64,000 bases of DNA from Bradyrhizobium daqingense (GCF_021044685.1 NZ_CP088014.1:3582001-3646000); one strand, 5' to 3'. Numbered from the stretch's first letter, positions 17,509 through 26,724 are shown. The notes: generated by a model not told the origin, from the letters alone. Numbers and translations are program-made.

Positions 17509-18303
17509 CTATTTGCCCTTGCTGGTGAACTTCTTCACGGCGGCGCGAAACTCTTCCGTGTTCATCGCCATGATGATCTTGTGCTCCTCGGCATCGAGCT
17601 GCTGCTTCACCGGCGTGGTCGCAGCCTGATAGACCAGCTGCTTGGTGCCGGCGATCGCCGCCGGCGGATTCTGTGCCAGACGCTCGGCGAGTTGCCGCGT
17701 CGCTGACTTCAGCTCCGCGGCGGGAACGATCTTGGCGACCAGGCCCCATTCATAGGCCTGCTGCGCGGTGAAATTGTCTTCGGCAAGGAAGATCTGCAGC
17801 GCGCGGCGGGAGCCGACCGTGCCGACGATGCCGACCGTCGAGCCTCCGTCCGGCGACACGCCGATCTTCGCATAGGCCGGCGTGAACTTGGCATCGTCTG
17901 CGGCGATGCAGAGGTCGGTGACGAAGGCGAGGCCCATGCCGGCGCCGGCAGCTGAGCCGTGCACGCTCGACAGCGAGATCTTCGGCATGCGGCGGATGAT
18001 CTCGATGAAGGCGTGATAGTGCTTCAGCAGCTCGCCGACCACAGGTGTCACCGTGCCTGCCTCGGCGGCGGCCCCGATCGTCTGCAGATCGCCGCCGGCC
18101 GAGAAGGCGCGGCCTTCGCCTTCGAGCACGACAACGCGGATGCTGTCGTCGCCTTCGAGCGCGATCGCGAGCTGCTCGAGCTTCTGCGCGATCGCGAGAT
18201 TGATCGAGTTGTAGGCGGCGGGGCGGTTGAGCGTGATGGTTGCGATCGGGCCGTCGATCCGCAGCAGGGCGGGATCGTCGGGCTTCGAGACGGGCGCTGG
18301 CAT
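17509..18303 (-). CDS. Enoyl-CoA hydratase/isomerase family protein
   Basis: This 264-aa crotonase-fold protein shows the oxyanion-hole segments AFSAGGDLQTIG and HGSAAGAGMGLAFVTDLC. The motif TPAYAKIGVSPDGGST places an Asp where classical hydratases have Glu. It therefore may be a hydratase, an isomerase or another crotonase activity on a CoA thioester. The start at 18303 (MPAPVSKPDD) is preferred over a long upstream extension that is low in complexity. It is convergent with the dehydratase (12-bp gap) and divergent from the FAD reductase at 18577. Confidence 0.85.
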   Translation of the reverse strand: MPAPVSKPDDPALLRIDGPIATITLNRPAAYNSINLAIAQKLEQLAIALEGDDSIRVVVLEGEGRAFSAGGDLQTIGAAAEAGTVTPVVGELLKHYHAFIEIIRRMPKISLSSVHGSAAGAGMGLAFVTDLCIAADDAKFTPAYAKIGVSPDGGSTVGIVGTVGSRRALQIFLAEDNFTAQQAYEWGLVAKIVPAAELKSATRQLAERLAQNPPAAIAGTKQLVYQAATTPVKQQLDAEEHKIIMAMNTEEFRAAVKKFTSKGK

Positions 18304-18374
18304 ATTGAAATCCCCGGCATGAGGTTTGCTGCCGCAACTAAATCGCAGAAGGCGAGGGGTGACAATCCCCGTGC

Positions 18375-18436
18375 CGTCAGTGCCCAGGCCGTCAGTGCCC
18401 CGGGCCGCCAGTGCCCCGGCCGCTCTTGCACTGGGC
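18375..18436. repeat. Short tandem repeat, about 15-16 bp, 3 copies plus a degenerate fourth
   Basis: Units read CCGTCAGTGCCCAGG, CCGTCAGTGCCCCGGG and CCGCCAGTGCCCCGG, followed by a diverged CCGCTCTTGCACTGGG. The array is in the 273-bp divergent promoter region between the enoyl-CoA hydratase and FAD reductase genes. It might bear on their expression or be simple slippage. Confidence 0.6.
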
Positions 18437-18576
18437 CGAACGATAGGCTCAAATGGGGCCGCCTTCGCCAAGGGACGGACACGAGCGCCGGCTCCTCCAA
18501 AAGGCCAGCAAACCAAAATCAGCGTGAGAGGAGACGACATGGGTCACGCTCGTGTCTTGCGAAAGTGGGCTGTCCG

Positions 18577-19797
18577 ATGACGGGTGGTCCGGTGATCATC
18601 GTCGGTGCCGGCCATGGCGGCTACCAGGTTGCGGCTTCCCTGCGTCAGGCGGGGTTTTCCGGGCGCGTCTGCCTGATCAATGACGAGGCGCATCTGCCGT
18701 ATCAGCGGCCGCCGCTGTCCAAGGCTTACATCAAGGGCTCGGCGGGGCCAGAGAGCCTGATGTTCCGCCCCGAGAAGTTCTATCAGGATCAGACCATCGA
18801 ACTGATCGCGGGCCGTGCCGTGTCGATTGATCGCGCGGCGCACAAGCTGTTGCTCGCATCCGGCGAGGCGCTGCCTTACGGCCACCTCGTGCTGGCGACG
18901 GGCGCGCGCAACCGGCTGCTCGACCTGCCCAACGCCAACCTGGCCGACGTGAAATATCTGCGCATCCTCGACGACAGCGAGTCGCTCAGGCAGATCATGC
19001 CGTCGAAGAAGCGTGCGGTGATCATCGGCGCCGGCTTCATCGGCCTCGAATTCGCGTCCACCGCGCGGATCAAGGGGCTTGAGGTCGACGTGCTCGAGCT
19101 TGCCCCGCGCGTGATGGCACGTGCGGTGACGGCGGAGGTCTCGGAGTACTTTCAAGAACGCCATCGCGAGGCCGGCATCCGCATCCATCTCGGCGTCCAG
19201 GCCACCTCGATCGAAGCCGAGGGCGGCAAGGTCACGGGCGTGTCCTTGAGCGACGGGCGGCATCTGCCCGCCGACCTCGTCGTGGTCGGCGTCGGCGTGC
19301 TGCCGAACATCGAGCTTGCCGCGGACGCTGGACTCCCGGTCGCCGCCGGTATCATCGTCGACGAATATCTCTCCACCGCCGATCCCGACATTTCCGCGAT
19401 CGGCGATTGCGCGCTGTTCGCCAGCCCGCGCTTCGGCGGATCGCAGCGGCTGGAATCGGTGCAGAACGCCACCGATCACGCCCGCTGCCTCGCGGCCCGG
19501 CTGACCGGCGACAGAAAGCCATATGACAGCCATCCCTGGTTCTGGAGCGACCAGGGCGACGACAAGCTGCAGATCGCGGGCCTTACTACCGGCTACGATC
19601 GCGTCGTGCTGCGTGGTGATCCCGCCAGGAAGGCGTTCTCGGTATTCTGCTACAAGGGCGACAGGCTGCTCGGCATCGAGTCGATCAACCGCGCCGGCGA
19701 CCACATGTTCGGCCGCCGCTTGCAGGCGATGGACCGTTCGATCACGCCCGAGCAGGCCGCCGACGAGAGCTTTGACCTGAAGAGCGCGCTGGCGTGA
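18577..19797 (+). CDS. FAD-dependent oxidoreductase, ferredoxin/rubredoxin reductase type
   Basis: The 406-aa protein has an N-terminal FAD motif (IIVGAGHGGYQVA), YQRPPLSKAYIKG, ATGARNR, a second NAD(H)-binding motif (AVIIGAGFIGLEFA) and the closing FAD contact ISAIGDCALFA. This is the layout of the BphA4/ThcD/PdR-type reductases that pass electrons from NAD(P)H to a ferredoxin or rubredoxin for oxygenases or P450s. No ferredoxin gene is next to it. A P450 gene lies 27 kb away and could be a partner only by speculation. The frame is open upstream, but 18577 begins the conserved fold. Confidence 0.88.
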   Translation: MTGGPVIIVGAGHGGYQVAASLRQAGFSGRVCLINDEAHLPYQRPPLSKAYIKGSAGPESLMFRPEKFYQDQTIELIAGRAVSIDRAAHKLLLASGEALPYGHLVLATGARNRLLDLPNANLADVKYLRILDDSESLRQIMPSKKRAVIIGAGFIGLEFASTARIKGLEVDVLELAPRVMARAVTAEVSEYFQERHREAGIRIHLGVQATSIEAEGGKVTGVSLSDGRHLPADLVVVGVGVLPNIELAADAGLPVAAGIIVDEYLSTADPDISAIGDCALFASPRFGGSQRLESVQNATDHARCLAARLTGDRKPYDSHPWFWSDQGDDKLQIAGLTTGYDRVVLRGDPARKAFSVFCYKGDRLLGIESINRAGDHMFGRRLQAMDRSITPEQAADESFDLKSALA

Positions 19798-20715
19798 TCA
19801 GCCGTTCTTGAGGACGGCAGCCACTTCCGCGGCCGTCGGCATCGACGGCCCCGCGCCCATGCGCTGCACGCTGATCGATGCGGCGGCGTTGGCGAAGGCG
19901 AGGGCGGCACGCAAGGCCGCACCCTCGGCCAATTGAGCTGCGAGCGCGCCGACGAAGCAATCGCCGGCGCCGGTGGTGTCGACCGCCTTCACCGCGCGTC
20001 CCTGCACGACAATCTGCTCGCGCCCGGCCAGCGCCAGCACGCCGCGCCTGCCGAGCGTGACGCAGATGGCCTGGTCCTCGCGCGCCTGAAGTTGTCGCGC
20101 GACGTCAATGATCCGTGCGGTCTCATCGCTCTCCGAGAGCTCCACATTGGCGAGGAAGCCGAGCTCGGTTTCGTTCAGCACGAGGATGTCGACCAGCGCC
20201 AGCAGTTCGCCGGAGATGCTTTGTGCCGGCGCCGGGTTGAGCAGCGTCGTCGCGCTAGCCGCACGCGCGCGCTGAAAGAAGGCAGCGATCGCCGGCAGCG
20301 GAATCTCGAACTGGCTGACGGCGACGTCGCCCTTCACGAGCGGGACGACGCCGACATCGTCCGCGCTGAGAAGCGCGTTGCTGCCGGGAATGACGACGAT
20401 GGTATTGTCGGCGTCGGCGACCGTGATGATCGCGGTGCCGGTGTGGGCGTCAGTCGTCTCTTGGACGTAGCTGAGCTCGATGCCCTGGTCGCCCAGGAAC
20501 GTCCTCAGCTCGGCCCCGAACGAATCCTTGCCCAGCCTGCCGATCAGCGTGGTCGCAGCGCCGAGGCGCGCCGCTGCGACCGCCTGGTTGGCGCCCTTGC
20601 CGCCCGGGAAATACAGCACCTGCTTGCCCGCCACGGTCTCGCCGACGCGCGGATGGCGATCGGCCGTCGCCACCACATCCATGTTGATGCTGCCGGCGAC
20701 GAAGACGCGCCCCAT
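19798..20715 (-). CDS. rbsK: Ribokinase (PfkB family)
   Basis: The 305-aa sugar kinase has both PfkB signatures: an N-terminal GGKGANQAVAAARLG and a C-terminal DTTGAGDCFVGALAA with the catalytic Asp. Its opening GSINMDVV and the GETV motif are typical of ribokinase, which phosphorylates D-ribose at O-5 using ATP. It sits 6 bp downstream of another PfkB kinase gene on the same strand, so the two are probably co-transcribed. It is tail-to-tail with the FAD reductase, the stops touching at 19797/19798. No ribose transporter is nearby. Confidence 0.87.
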   Translation of the reverse strand: MGRVFVAGSINMDVVATADRHPRVGETVAGKQVLYFPGGKGANQAVAAARLGAATTLIGRLGKDSFGAELRTFLGDQGIELSYVQETTDAHTGTAIITVADADNTIVVIPGSNALLSADDVGVVPLVKGDVAVSQFEIPLPAIAAFFQRARAASATTLLNPAPAQSISGELLALVDILVLNETELGFLANVELSESDETARIIDVARQLQAREDQAICVTLGRRGVLALAGREQIVVQGRAVKAVDTTGAGDCFVGALAAQLAEGAALRAALAFANAAASISVQRMGAGPSMPTAAEVAAVLKNG

Positions 20716-20721
20716 CTGACT

Positions 20722-21615
20722 CTAGACCCTGACCTCGAACTCGTGCCTGACCTTGGCGATGTCGACCAGCGTCGGCAGGCCGGCCTCGTTGCCGAGGCGC
20801 TGGATCTTGAAGGTCGAGGCGGCGCGGGCAAAATCGAAATGTTCGCGCCAGCTTTTGCCGGGATGGGCCAGGTAGGAATAGACATAGGCGCCATGGAAGA
20901 CGTCGCCGGCGCCGTTGGTGTCGATCACCCGCTCGCGCGGGATCGGCATCGCCGGCATCACCTGCACGGTCCCGGTTTCGTCGTACCAGAAGAGGCCCTT
21001 CTCGCCCATGGTGACGCCGCCGATCTTGCAGCCGCGGCCCTTGAGGTAGTCGAGCATCTTCTCCGGTGTCAGATCCATCTGCTCGCACAGCCGCTCTGCC
21101 ACGATTGCAACGTCGATGAATTCCAAGAGCTCATGCGTGTTGGTGCGCAGGCCGCCGCCGTCGAGCGAGGTCAGGATACCGGCCTCGCGGCAGACCTTGG
21201 CGTAGTGGATCGCGGCATCCGGCTGGTGGCCGTCGACATGCAGCGCGCGGCAGCCGCCGAGATTGAGCATCGGGAACGGATGGATGTGCTCGTCGTCGCG
21301 GCAGCGGACGATGGCGCGCTTGCCGTCCTTGGGCATGATGAAGGAGAGCGAGGACTGGTTGACCTTCCGCCCGTGCAGCGAGATCGCGTATTTCGCGCAC
21401 ATGTCCTGGAACATGCGGCCCAGCCAGTCATTGGCCGCCGTCGCGATCAGGTCGGGCACGATGCCGAGCTTGGCGCAGCAGAACGCCGCCGTCACCGCGT
21501 TGCCGCCGAAGGAGACCGCGTAGTCCGACGCCACGTGCTTCTCGTCGCCGGTCGGCATATGGTCGGTGATGAAGACGACGTCGATATAGGTCTGTCCGAT
21601 GAAGAGAGCCTGCAT
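20722..21615 (-). CDS. PfkB-family sugar kinase of unknown specificity
   Basis: This 297-aa kinase keeps the PfkB ATP/anion-hole motif (DTNGAGDVFHGAYVYS) and a divergent N-terminal signature (SFGGNAVTAAFCCAKLG). It lacks the ribokinase-specific start and is closer to the sulfofructose/ketohexose kinase-like part of the family, but I cannot name the sugar. It is the first gene of a two-gene unit with ribokinase. The upstream region 21616-21836 is shared with the VOC gene on the other strand and should hold both promoters. Confidence 0.82.
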   Translation of the reverse strand: MQALFIGQTYIDVVFITDHMPTGDEKHVASDYAVSFGGNAVTAAFCCAKLGIVPDLIATAANDWLGRMFQDMCAKYAISLHGRKVNQSSLSFIMPKDGKRAIVRCRDDEHIHPFPMLNLGGCRALHVDGHQPDAAIHYAKVCREAGILTSLDGGGLRTNTHELLEFIDVAIVAERLCEQMDLTPEKMLDYLKGRGCKIGGVTMGEKGLFWYDETGTVQVMPAMPIPRERVIDTNGAGDVFHGAYVYSYLAHPGKSWREHFDFARAASTFKIQRLGNEAGLPTLVDIAKVRHEFEVRV

Positions 21616-21836
21616 TGCTTGTCCGTGATGCGCTGGTGGTCCCGGCGGGCGGAATTACTCTAACACCGGTTCCGCTCCGGAGGGACGCTGAAATTATCCG
21701 CAAAACCGCCCCGAAGCGCTTGAGGTCAGCATATTGCCGGAATACGACCATGGCAGGCTAATGCCAAGCCCGGACAAACGCCGTCTTTGGCCTGAGGGGT
21801 TCCCGACTCAATCAAGGGTCGATCAAGGGGGAAGAG
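21616..21836. other. Divergent intergenic region between sugar kinase and VOC genes
   Basis: The 221 bp contain no coding frame. GGGGAAGAG before the ATG at 21837 is the ribosome binding site of the VOC gene. No clear inverted repeat operator was found. Confidence 0.45.
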
Positions 21837-22685
21837 ATGATCACCGGCCTCGATCACGTCGTCGTTCTGGTCCGGGATATCGGTGCAGCCAGGGCGGCCT
21901 ACCAGACGCTGCTCGCTCGCGCGCCGGCCTGGCAGAACTCCGGCGAGGGCGCCGACCGGGCGCTGTTCACCCTCGACAACATGACGATCGAGCTGATGGC
22001 GCCGAGCGGTTTCAGCGTCACCGCCGACCGCATGCGCGCGCTGCTCGACGACCAGGACGGCGTGCTCGCCAGCCTGTGCTTTCGTGTCGCAGACATCGGC
22101 AAGATGCATCGCCGGCTGGATCGCGTGGCCTTGAGGCCGGACCCGATCGCCGAGGTCGAAAGCAGCGATGCGGCTACCGAGGCCGTGCTGCACTGGAAGC
22201 GCGCGCGTGCGGCCACGGAGCTCACGCGTGGCGTGCGCATGTTCTTCCTCGAGCTCGCCGACGAGCGTCCCAAATCGGTCACAACCGATATCGCGCCGAT
22301 CGAGGCGCTCGACCATGTCGTGGTCACGACCGAAGATTCCGATCGTGCCGCCGCGCTCTATGGCGCGCGGCTCGGGCTCGATCTGGCGCTCGATCGCTCG
22401 CACCAGGATTGGGGCCAGCTGATGTTCTTCCGTTGCGGCGACCTCATCGTCGAGGTGGTGCGCCGGCCGGTGGCGGGCGGCGACCTCGCGCATGACCGCC
22501 TCTGGGGTCTGAGCTGGCGTGTCGCCGACATCGACGCCACCCGCGCCCGCCTGATCGCTGCCGGACTCGACGTCTCCGAAGTCCGCAACGGCCGCAAGCC
22601 GGGCACGCGCATCATGACCGTGCGCAGCGGCACCTGCGGCATCCCGACGGTGCTGCTGGAGCGCTCGCCGAAGCCGGTGGATTGA
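21837..22685 (+). CDS. VOC family (glyoxalase-like) protein with two domains
   Basis: The 282-aa protein contains two vicinal-oxygen-chelate modules, the first starting at GLDHVVVLVRD and the second at ALDHVVVTTEDSDRAAALYG. His residues in LDHVV and Glu in VEVVR are possible metal ligands of the second module. The first module resembles the glyoxalase-like domain often found in proteins of unknown role. Candidate activities are lyase, isomerase or dioxygenase. No neighbour gives the substrate. Confidence 0.8.
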   Translation: MITGLDHVVVLVRDIGAARAAYQTLLARAPAWQNSGEGADRALFTLDNMTIELMAPSGFSVTADRMRALLDDQDGVLASLCFRVADIGKMHRRLDRVALRPDPIAEVESSDAATEAVLHWKRARAATELTRGVRMFFLELADERPKSVTTDIAPIEALDHVVVTTEDSDRAAALYGARLGLDLALDRSHQDWGQLMFFRCGDLIVEVVRRPVAGGDLAHDRLWGLSWRVADIDATRARLIAAGLDVSEVRNGRKPGTRIMTVRSGTCGIPTVLLERSPKPVD

Positions 22686-22705
22686 GGCTCCGTTCTTTGC
22701 CGCGT

Positions 22706-22787
22706 CATTGCGAGCGAAGCGAAGCAATCCAGAGTTTCTCCGCGGTGGTAGTCTGGATTGCTTCGTCGCTTCGCTCCTCGCAATGAC
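22706..22787. repeat. Dispersed palindromic repeat, family C, copy 2
   Basis: Arms are CATTGCGAGCGAAGCGAAGC and the complementary GCTTCGTCGCTTCGCTCC with CTCGCAATGAC at the end, around GAAGCAATCCAGA/TCTGGATTGCTTC. The length and core match 13070-13152. It lies 20 bp after the VOC gene stop. Confidence 0.85.
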
Positions 22788-22834
22788 GGCGGGAGCGTGT
22801 TACACGCGTATCGACACCACCCAGCGAGCGACAG

Positions 22835-23548
22835 TTGGCTAAAGCGATAGCAAAGCGAACTCTGAAATGGCAGCGTGACCCGGAGGGGATGCGGCTGCGC
22901 ATTCTCGAAGCCGCCAAGCAGGAGTTTTCCGCCCATGGCCTGGCGGGCGCACGCGTCGACCGCATCGCGGCGAAGGCCGGCGCCAACAAGCGCATGCTTT
23001 ATTATCACGTCGGCAACAAGGACGAGCTCTATCTCGCGGTGCTCGAAGGCGCCTATGACAAGATCCGCAGCGAGGAGCGGGGGCTCGATCTCGAACATCT
23101 CGAGCCGCCTGAGGCGATCAGGCGGCTGATCGAGTTCACCTGGAACTACTTCCTGCGCAATCCTGAATTCCTGTCGCTGCTCCAGACCGAGAACCTCGCG
23201 CGCGCCAAGCACCTGAAGAAATCGACCAAGGTCAAGTCGATGCACTCGCCCTTCGTCGAGATGATCCGCACCGTGGTGCGCCGCGGCGTCGACAGCGGCG
23301 ACTTCCAGGTCGCAGTCGATCCGGTGCAGCTCTACATCTCGATCGCGGGCCTCTGCTTCTTCTACCTCTCGAACTCGGCGACGCTCAGCGTGATCTTCGG
23401 CCGCGACCTGCTCGCCAAGGACGCCAAGGACGAGCGCCTCGCCCACATGGTCGGCCTCGTGCTGGCCGCCTTGACAGGGCAGTCGATGGCGCTGTTCGAG
23501 ATCGCGAAAGCGCCGAAGGCGCGCAGTGCGGTGGCGCAGGCGGTGTAG
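22835..23548 (+). CDS. TetR/AcrR family transcriptional regulator
   Basis: The 237-aa protein has an N-terminal TetR helix-turn-helix (RILEAAKQEFSAHGLAG then VDRIAAKAGANKRMLYYHVG, residues 22-60) followed by a ligand-binding helical domain. The only reasonable start in this frame is TTG at 22835, with a weak ribosome binding site. The ABC importer genes follow 440 bp downstream on the same strand, with repeats in between, so it may regulate them. Its size and C-terminal layout resemble RutR-like regulators of nucleobase use, but the likeness is general. Confidence 0.88.
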   Translation: MAKAIAKRTLKWQRDPEGMRLRILEAAKQEFSAHGLAGARVDRIAAKAGANKRMLYYHVGNKDELYLAVLEGAYDKIRSEERGLDLEHLEPPEAIRRLIEFTWNYFLRNPEFLSLLQTENLARAKHLKKSTKVKSMHSPFVEMIRTVVRRGVDSGDFQVAVDPVQLYISIAGLCFFYLSNSATLSVIFGRDLLAKDAKDERLAHMVGLVLAALTGQSMALFEIAKAPKARSAVAQAV

Positions 23549-23561
23549 CCAAACTCTCCGC

Positions 23562-23664
23562 TGTCATCGCCCGACTTGATCGGGCGATCCAGTATTCCAG
23601 AGACGCCAGTGGGATACGGAGAAGCCGCGCCGTACTGGATTCCCTGCTTTCGCGGGGAATGACA
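23562..23664. repeat. Dispersed palindromic repeat, family D
   Basis: TGTCATCGCCCGACTTGATC is followed by a GGGCGATCCAGTATTCC arm that faces GTACTGGATTCCCTGC and GGGGAATGACA. No second full copy is seen in the window, but the layout is that of the other intergenic palindromes. With the family A copy next to it, it fills most of the gap 23549-23988. Confidence 0.6.
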
Positions 23665-23726
23665 CCGGGGCTAGGCGCGATTTGCATTTCTCTTCGCGGG
23701 GACGACGTCGTTGATCTTGGCGCGGT

Positions 23727-23857
23727 CTCGCCCTGGACGCAGCGCAGCGCTCTTGCGGTGCGCTGCAGAGCCGGGGCCCATCGCGCCACGGAGTCCGCGG
23801 CTCTTGGGTCCCGGCTCTGCGCAGCAACGCTTTCGCGTTGCAGCGCGTCCGGGACAC
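23727..23857. repeat. Dispersed palindromic repeat, family A, copy 2
   Basis: CAGAGCCGGGGCCCAT faces TTGGGTCCCGGCTCTG, and the right end reads GTCCGGGACAC, as in 802-932. The left end has CCCTGGACGC instead of CCCCGGACGC. There is no coding content. Confidence 0.75.
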
Positions 23858-23988
23858 GGAGGCGATAGTCCCGTCCCCAAAAAGCCCCCGGAACCGGCGC
23901 CGCAAAACGCCACAGGGAAAGCTCTGGACAGTATTTATCCAACGAGTTAATTTCTCCCCACAACGAAGAAGACTGCCGGGAGTGAAAA

Positions 23989-24798
23989 TTGGCCGAGCCC
24001 AAGCCGCAAAACGCTGTTTCCAAGCTGCTGAATGCAGCCTGGGTTCGGCCGTTCTTGTTCCTGGTCTTCATCGTCGTCGCCTGGGATCTCGCGATCCGGC
24101 TGTTCAAGATCCCCGCCTACCAGATCCCGTCGCCGCTCGATGTCGTCGCCGTGCTTCGCACCGAATGGCCGGAGCTGCTGCGCCAGTCCTGGCCGACGAC
24201 CTATGCGACCGTCTGCGGCTTCCTGCTCTCGGCGCTGTTCGGCATTCCCGTGGCGATGCTAATCGCGGGCTCCAAGACCGTGGAGAGCTACGTCTATCCG
24301 CTGCTGGTGTTCTCGCAATCCGTGCCGAAGATCGCCATCGCGCCGCTGTTCGTGGTCTGGTTCGGCTTCGGCATCATTCCCAAGGTGATCTCGGCGTTCC
24401 TGCTCGGCTTCTTTCCCGTGGTGGTCTCCGCCGTGCAGGGCTTCAAATCGGTCGATCCTGACATGGTCGATCTCGCCCGCGCCATGCAGGGCAGCCGCTT
24501 TCAGGTGTTTCGCGCGGTGAACCTGCCGCATGCGCTGCCGGCGATCTTCTCAGGGCTGAAAGTGTCGGTGACGCTGGCCGTGGTCGGCGCCGTCGTCGGC
24601 GAGTTCGTCGGCTCCAATTCCGGCATCGGCTACGTGATGCAGCGCTCGATCGGCACGTTCGACCTGCCGACCATGTTCGCAGCGCTGGTGATCCTCGCAC
24701 TGCTCGGCGTGGTGCTGTTCTGGGTCGTCGACCGGATCGAGAAGCTGGTCATTCCCTGGCACGTCAGCCAGCGCGAGGACGTGATTTTCGCCTCTTAA
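23989..24798 (+). CDS. ABC transporter permease, NitT/TauT (NMT1) family
   Basis: The 269-aa inner-membrane protein has about six hydrophobic segments and the permease EAA-type loop in the second half (DLARAMQGSRFQVFRAVNLPHALP). It is the membrane part of an importer of the nitrate/taurine/thiamine-precursor type. The start is TTG at 23989, preceded by CCGGGAG about 8 bp upstream. The substrate-binding protein and ATPase genes follow directly, giving the order permease, binding protein, ATPase. Confidence 0.88.
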   Translation: MAEPKPQNAVSKLLNAAWVRPFLFLVFIVVAWDLAIRLFKIPAYQIPSPLDVVAVLRTEWPELLRQSWPTTYATVCGFLLSALFGIPVAMLIAGSKTVESYVYPLLVFSQSVPKIAIAPLFVVWFGFGIIPKVISAFLLGFFPVVVSAVQGFKSVDPDMVDLARAMQGSRFQVFRAVNLPHALPAIFSGLKVSVTLAVVGAVVGEFVGSNSGIGYVMQRSIGTFDLPTMFAALVILALLGVVLFWVVDRIEKLVIPWHVSQREDVIFAS

Positions 24799-24855
24799 CT
24801 GCAGCAACGAACGGCCATCAACGGCCGACACAACAATGGCAAAGGGAGAGTGACG

Positions 24856-25848
24856 ATGAAGCGGTGGATAGGGGCTGTCTCGGCGGTGCTGATGAGCTTC
24901 GCGGCCATGCCGGCGCAGGCGGCCGACAAGGTCGTGCTGATGCTGAACTGGTACGTCTATGGCGAGCACGGGCCGTTCTATTACGGCAAGGCCAAGGGCA
25001 TCTACGCATCCGAAGGCATCGATCTCGAGATACAGGAAGGCCGCGGCTCGGCCGCGACCACGCAGGCCGTCGCCGCCAAGACCGCGGACTTCGGCTATGT
25101 CGACGTGCCCACCATGATGCGCGCCGCGATCAAGGGTGCGCCCGTGGTTGCCACCGGCGTGCTGCTCCAGACGTCGCCGATGTCCGCCATGGGCTTCGCC
25201 GACAAGAACATCAGGAAGCCCGAGGACATCAAGGGCAAGACGGTGGCGATCACGCCGGCCGATTCCATGACCCAGATCTGGCCGTTGTTCCTGAAGAAGA
25301 CCGGCCTCAAGGAAAGCGACTTCAAGACCGTTGCCGGCGACGGCCAGACCAAGCTCAACGCCGTCATCAACGGCCAGGCCGATCTGCTGCTCGGCTACGT
25401 CATGGACCAGTCGATGAAGATCAAGGACGCCACCGGCAAGGACGTCTATCCGATCAAGTTCGCCGACTACGGCATCAACATGGTGTCCTCAGGCATCATC
25501 GCCAACACCGACTATGTGAAGGCCAATGCCGATCTCGTCCGCCGCTTCATGTCGGCGACGACGAAGGCGGTCGAAGCTGCCGAGAAGGAGCCCAAGGCCG
25601 CGGCGCAGGCGATCCTCGATGCCAACCCCAAGGGCGGCAAGATCGATACGCTGACGCAGGGTTTCGAGCTGACCATTCCGCTCTACCGGACCGCGGAGAC
25701 CAAGAGCAAGCGGCCGTTCCAGGTCACCGACCAGAACATGACTGAAACGGTCAATCTGATGGTCGAATATGGCGGTCTCGATGCCAAGGCCAAGGAGAAC
25801 CCGAAGGCCTTCTACACCAACGACTATCTGCCGAAGAGCGGCTCGTGA
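24856..25848 (+). CDS. ABC transporter substrate-binding protein, NMT1/THI5-like
   Basis: The 330-aa protein has a signal peptide with a likely cut after AQA (MKRWIGAVSAVLMSFAAMPA then QAADK). It then shows the NMT1/THI5-like periplasmic binding domain (MLNWYVYGEHGPFYYGKAKG, GRGSAATTQAVAAKTADFGY). Such domains bind small cyclic molecules such as pyrimidines, riboflavin precursors or aromatic acids. The ATG at 24856 is preferred to a GTG at 24850, because GGGAG ends 7 bp before it. It overlaps the ATPase start. Confidence 0.88.
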   Translation: MKRWIGAVSAVLMSFAAMPAQAADKVVLMLNWYVYGEHGPFYYGKAKGIYASEGIDLEIQEGRGSAATTQAVAAKTADFGYVDVPTMMRAAIKGAPVVATGVLLQTSPMSAMGFADKNIRKPEDIKGKTVAITPADSMTQIWPLFLKKTGLKESDFKTVAGDGQTKLNAVINGQADLLLGYVMDQSMKIKDATGKDVYPIKFADYGINMVSSGIIANTDYVKANADLVRRFMSATTKAVEAAEKEPKAAAQAILDANPKGGKIDTLTQGFELTIPLYRTAETKSKRPFQVTDQNMTETVNLMVEYGGLDAKAKENPKAFYTNDYLPKSGS

Positions 25849-26693
25849 AACCTGCGACTGTCATGAACGAAACCGCGCAGCCGGCCGCGCATCTGAGACT
25901 GGTGAGCGGCCGGGCTGCCGGCGATGCGTCGGGCATCAAGCTGTCGGGCGTGTCGAAGACGTACCGGACACGCGACGGCGACGTGCCGTCGCTGCGTCCG
26001 CTCGACTTCCACATCAACGACGGCGAGTTCTTCGTCGTGGTCGGTCCGAGCGGCTGCGGCAAGTCCACGCTGCTCAAGCTGATCTCGGGCCTGCTGCCGC
26101 CGACCACGGGCGAGATCCTGGTCGAGGGCGACAAGGTGACGACGCCGCACGGCAATGTCGGCATCGTGTTCCAGAACGCTTTGCTGCTGCCTTGGCGCAA
26201 CATCCTCAACAACGTGATGCTGCCGATCGACATGAAGCGCCTGGCCCGGGACAAGTATCTCCCCCGCGCCAAGGAGCTGTTGAAGCTGGTCGGGCTCGAA
26301 GGCTTCGAGAAGAAACTGCCCTGGCAGCTCTCCGGCGGCATGCAGCAGCGCGCCTCGATCTGCCGCGCGCTGGTGCACGATCCCAAGATCATGCTGATGG
26401 ACGAGCCGTTCGGCGCCCTCGATGCACTCACGCGCGAGCGCATGAATGTCGAATTGATGCGGATCCAGCGCGAGACGAAGAAGACGGTGCTCTTGATCAC
26501 GCATTCGATTCCCGAAGCCGTCTTCCTGGCCGACCGCGTGCTGGTCATGACCGAGCGCCCCGGCGCGATCGCCGCGATCTACGACGTGCCGCTGCCGCGC
26601 CCGCGCTCGCTCGACGTGATGGCCGATCCCGTCTTCACCGAGCTCGTGCAACGCATCCGCAAGCATTTCTTCTCGCAAGGTGCATTGGATTAG
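25845..26693 (+). CDS. ABC transporter ATP-binding protein, NitT/TauT family
   Basis: The 282-aa ATPase has Walker A (GPSGCGKSTLLK), Q-loop (IVFQNALLLPWRN), signature (LSGGMQQRASICRAL), Walker B (IMLMDEPFGALDAL) and switch His (LLITHSIPEAVF). It begins with GTG at 25845, overlapping the stop of the binding-protein gene (GTGA). An internal ATG at 25863 is an alternative start. It energises the importer encoded just upstream. Confidence 0.92.
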   Translation: MKPATVMNETAQPAAHLRLVSGRAAGDASGIKLSGVSKTYRTRDGDVPSLRPLDFHINDGEFFVVVGPSGCGKSTLLKLISGLLPPTTGEILVEGDKVTTPHGNVGIVFQNALLLPWRNILNNVMLPIDMKRLARDKYLPRAKELLKLVGLEGFEKKLPWQLSGGMQQRASICRALVHDPKIMLMDEPFGALDALTRERMNVELMRIQRETKKTVLLITHSIPEAVFLADRVLVMTERPGAIAAIYDVPLPRPRSLDVMADPVFTELVQRIRKHFFSQGALD

Positions 26694-26724
26694 AGGGCGA
26701 TGGAGCTAGCTCGAAATTTTAGAG

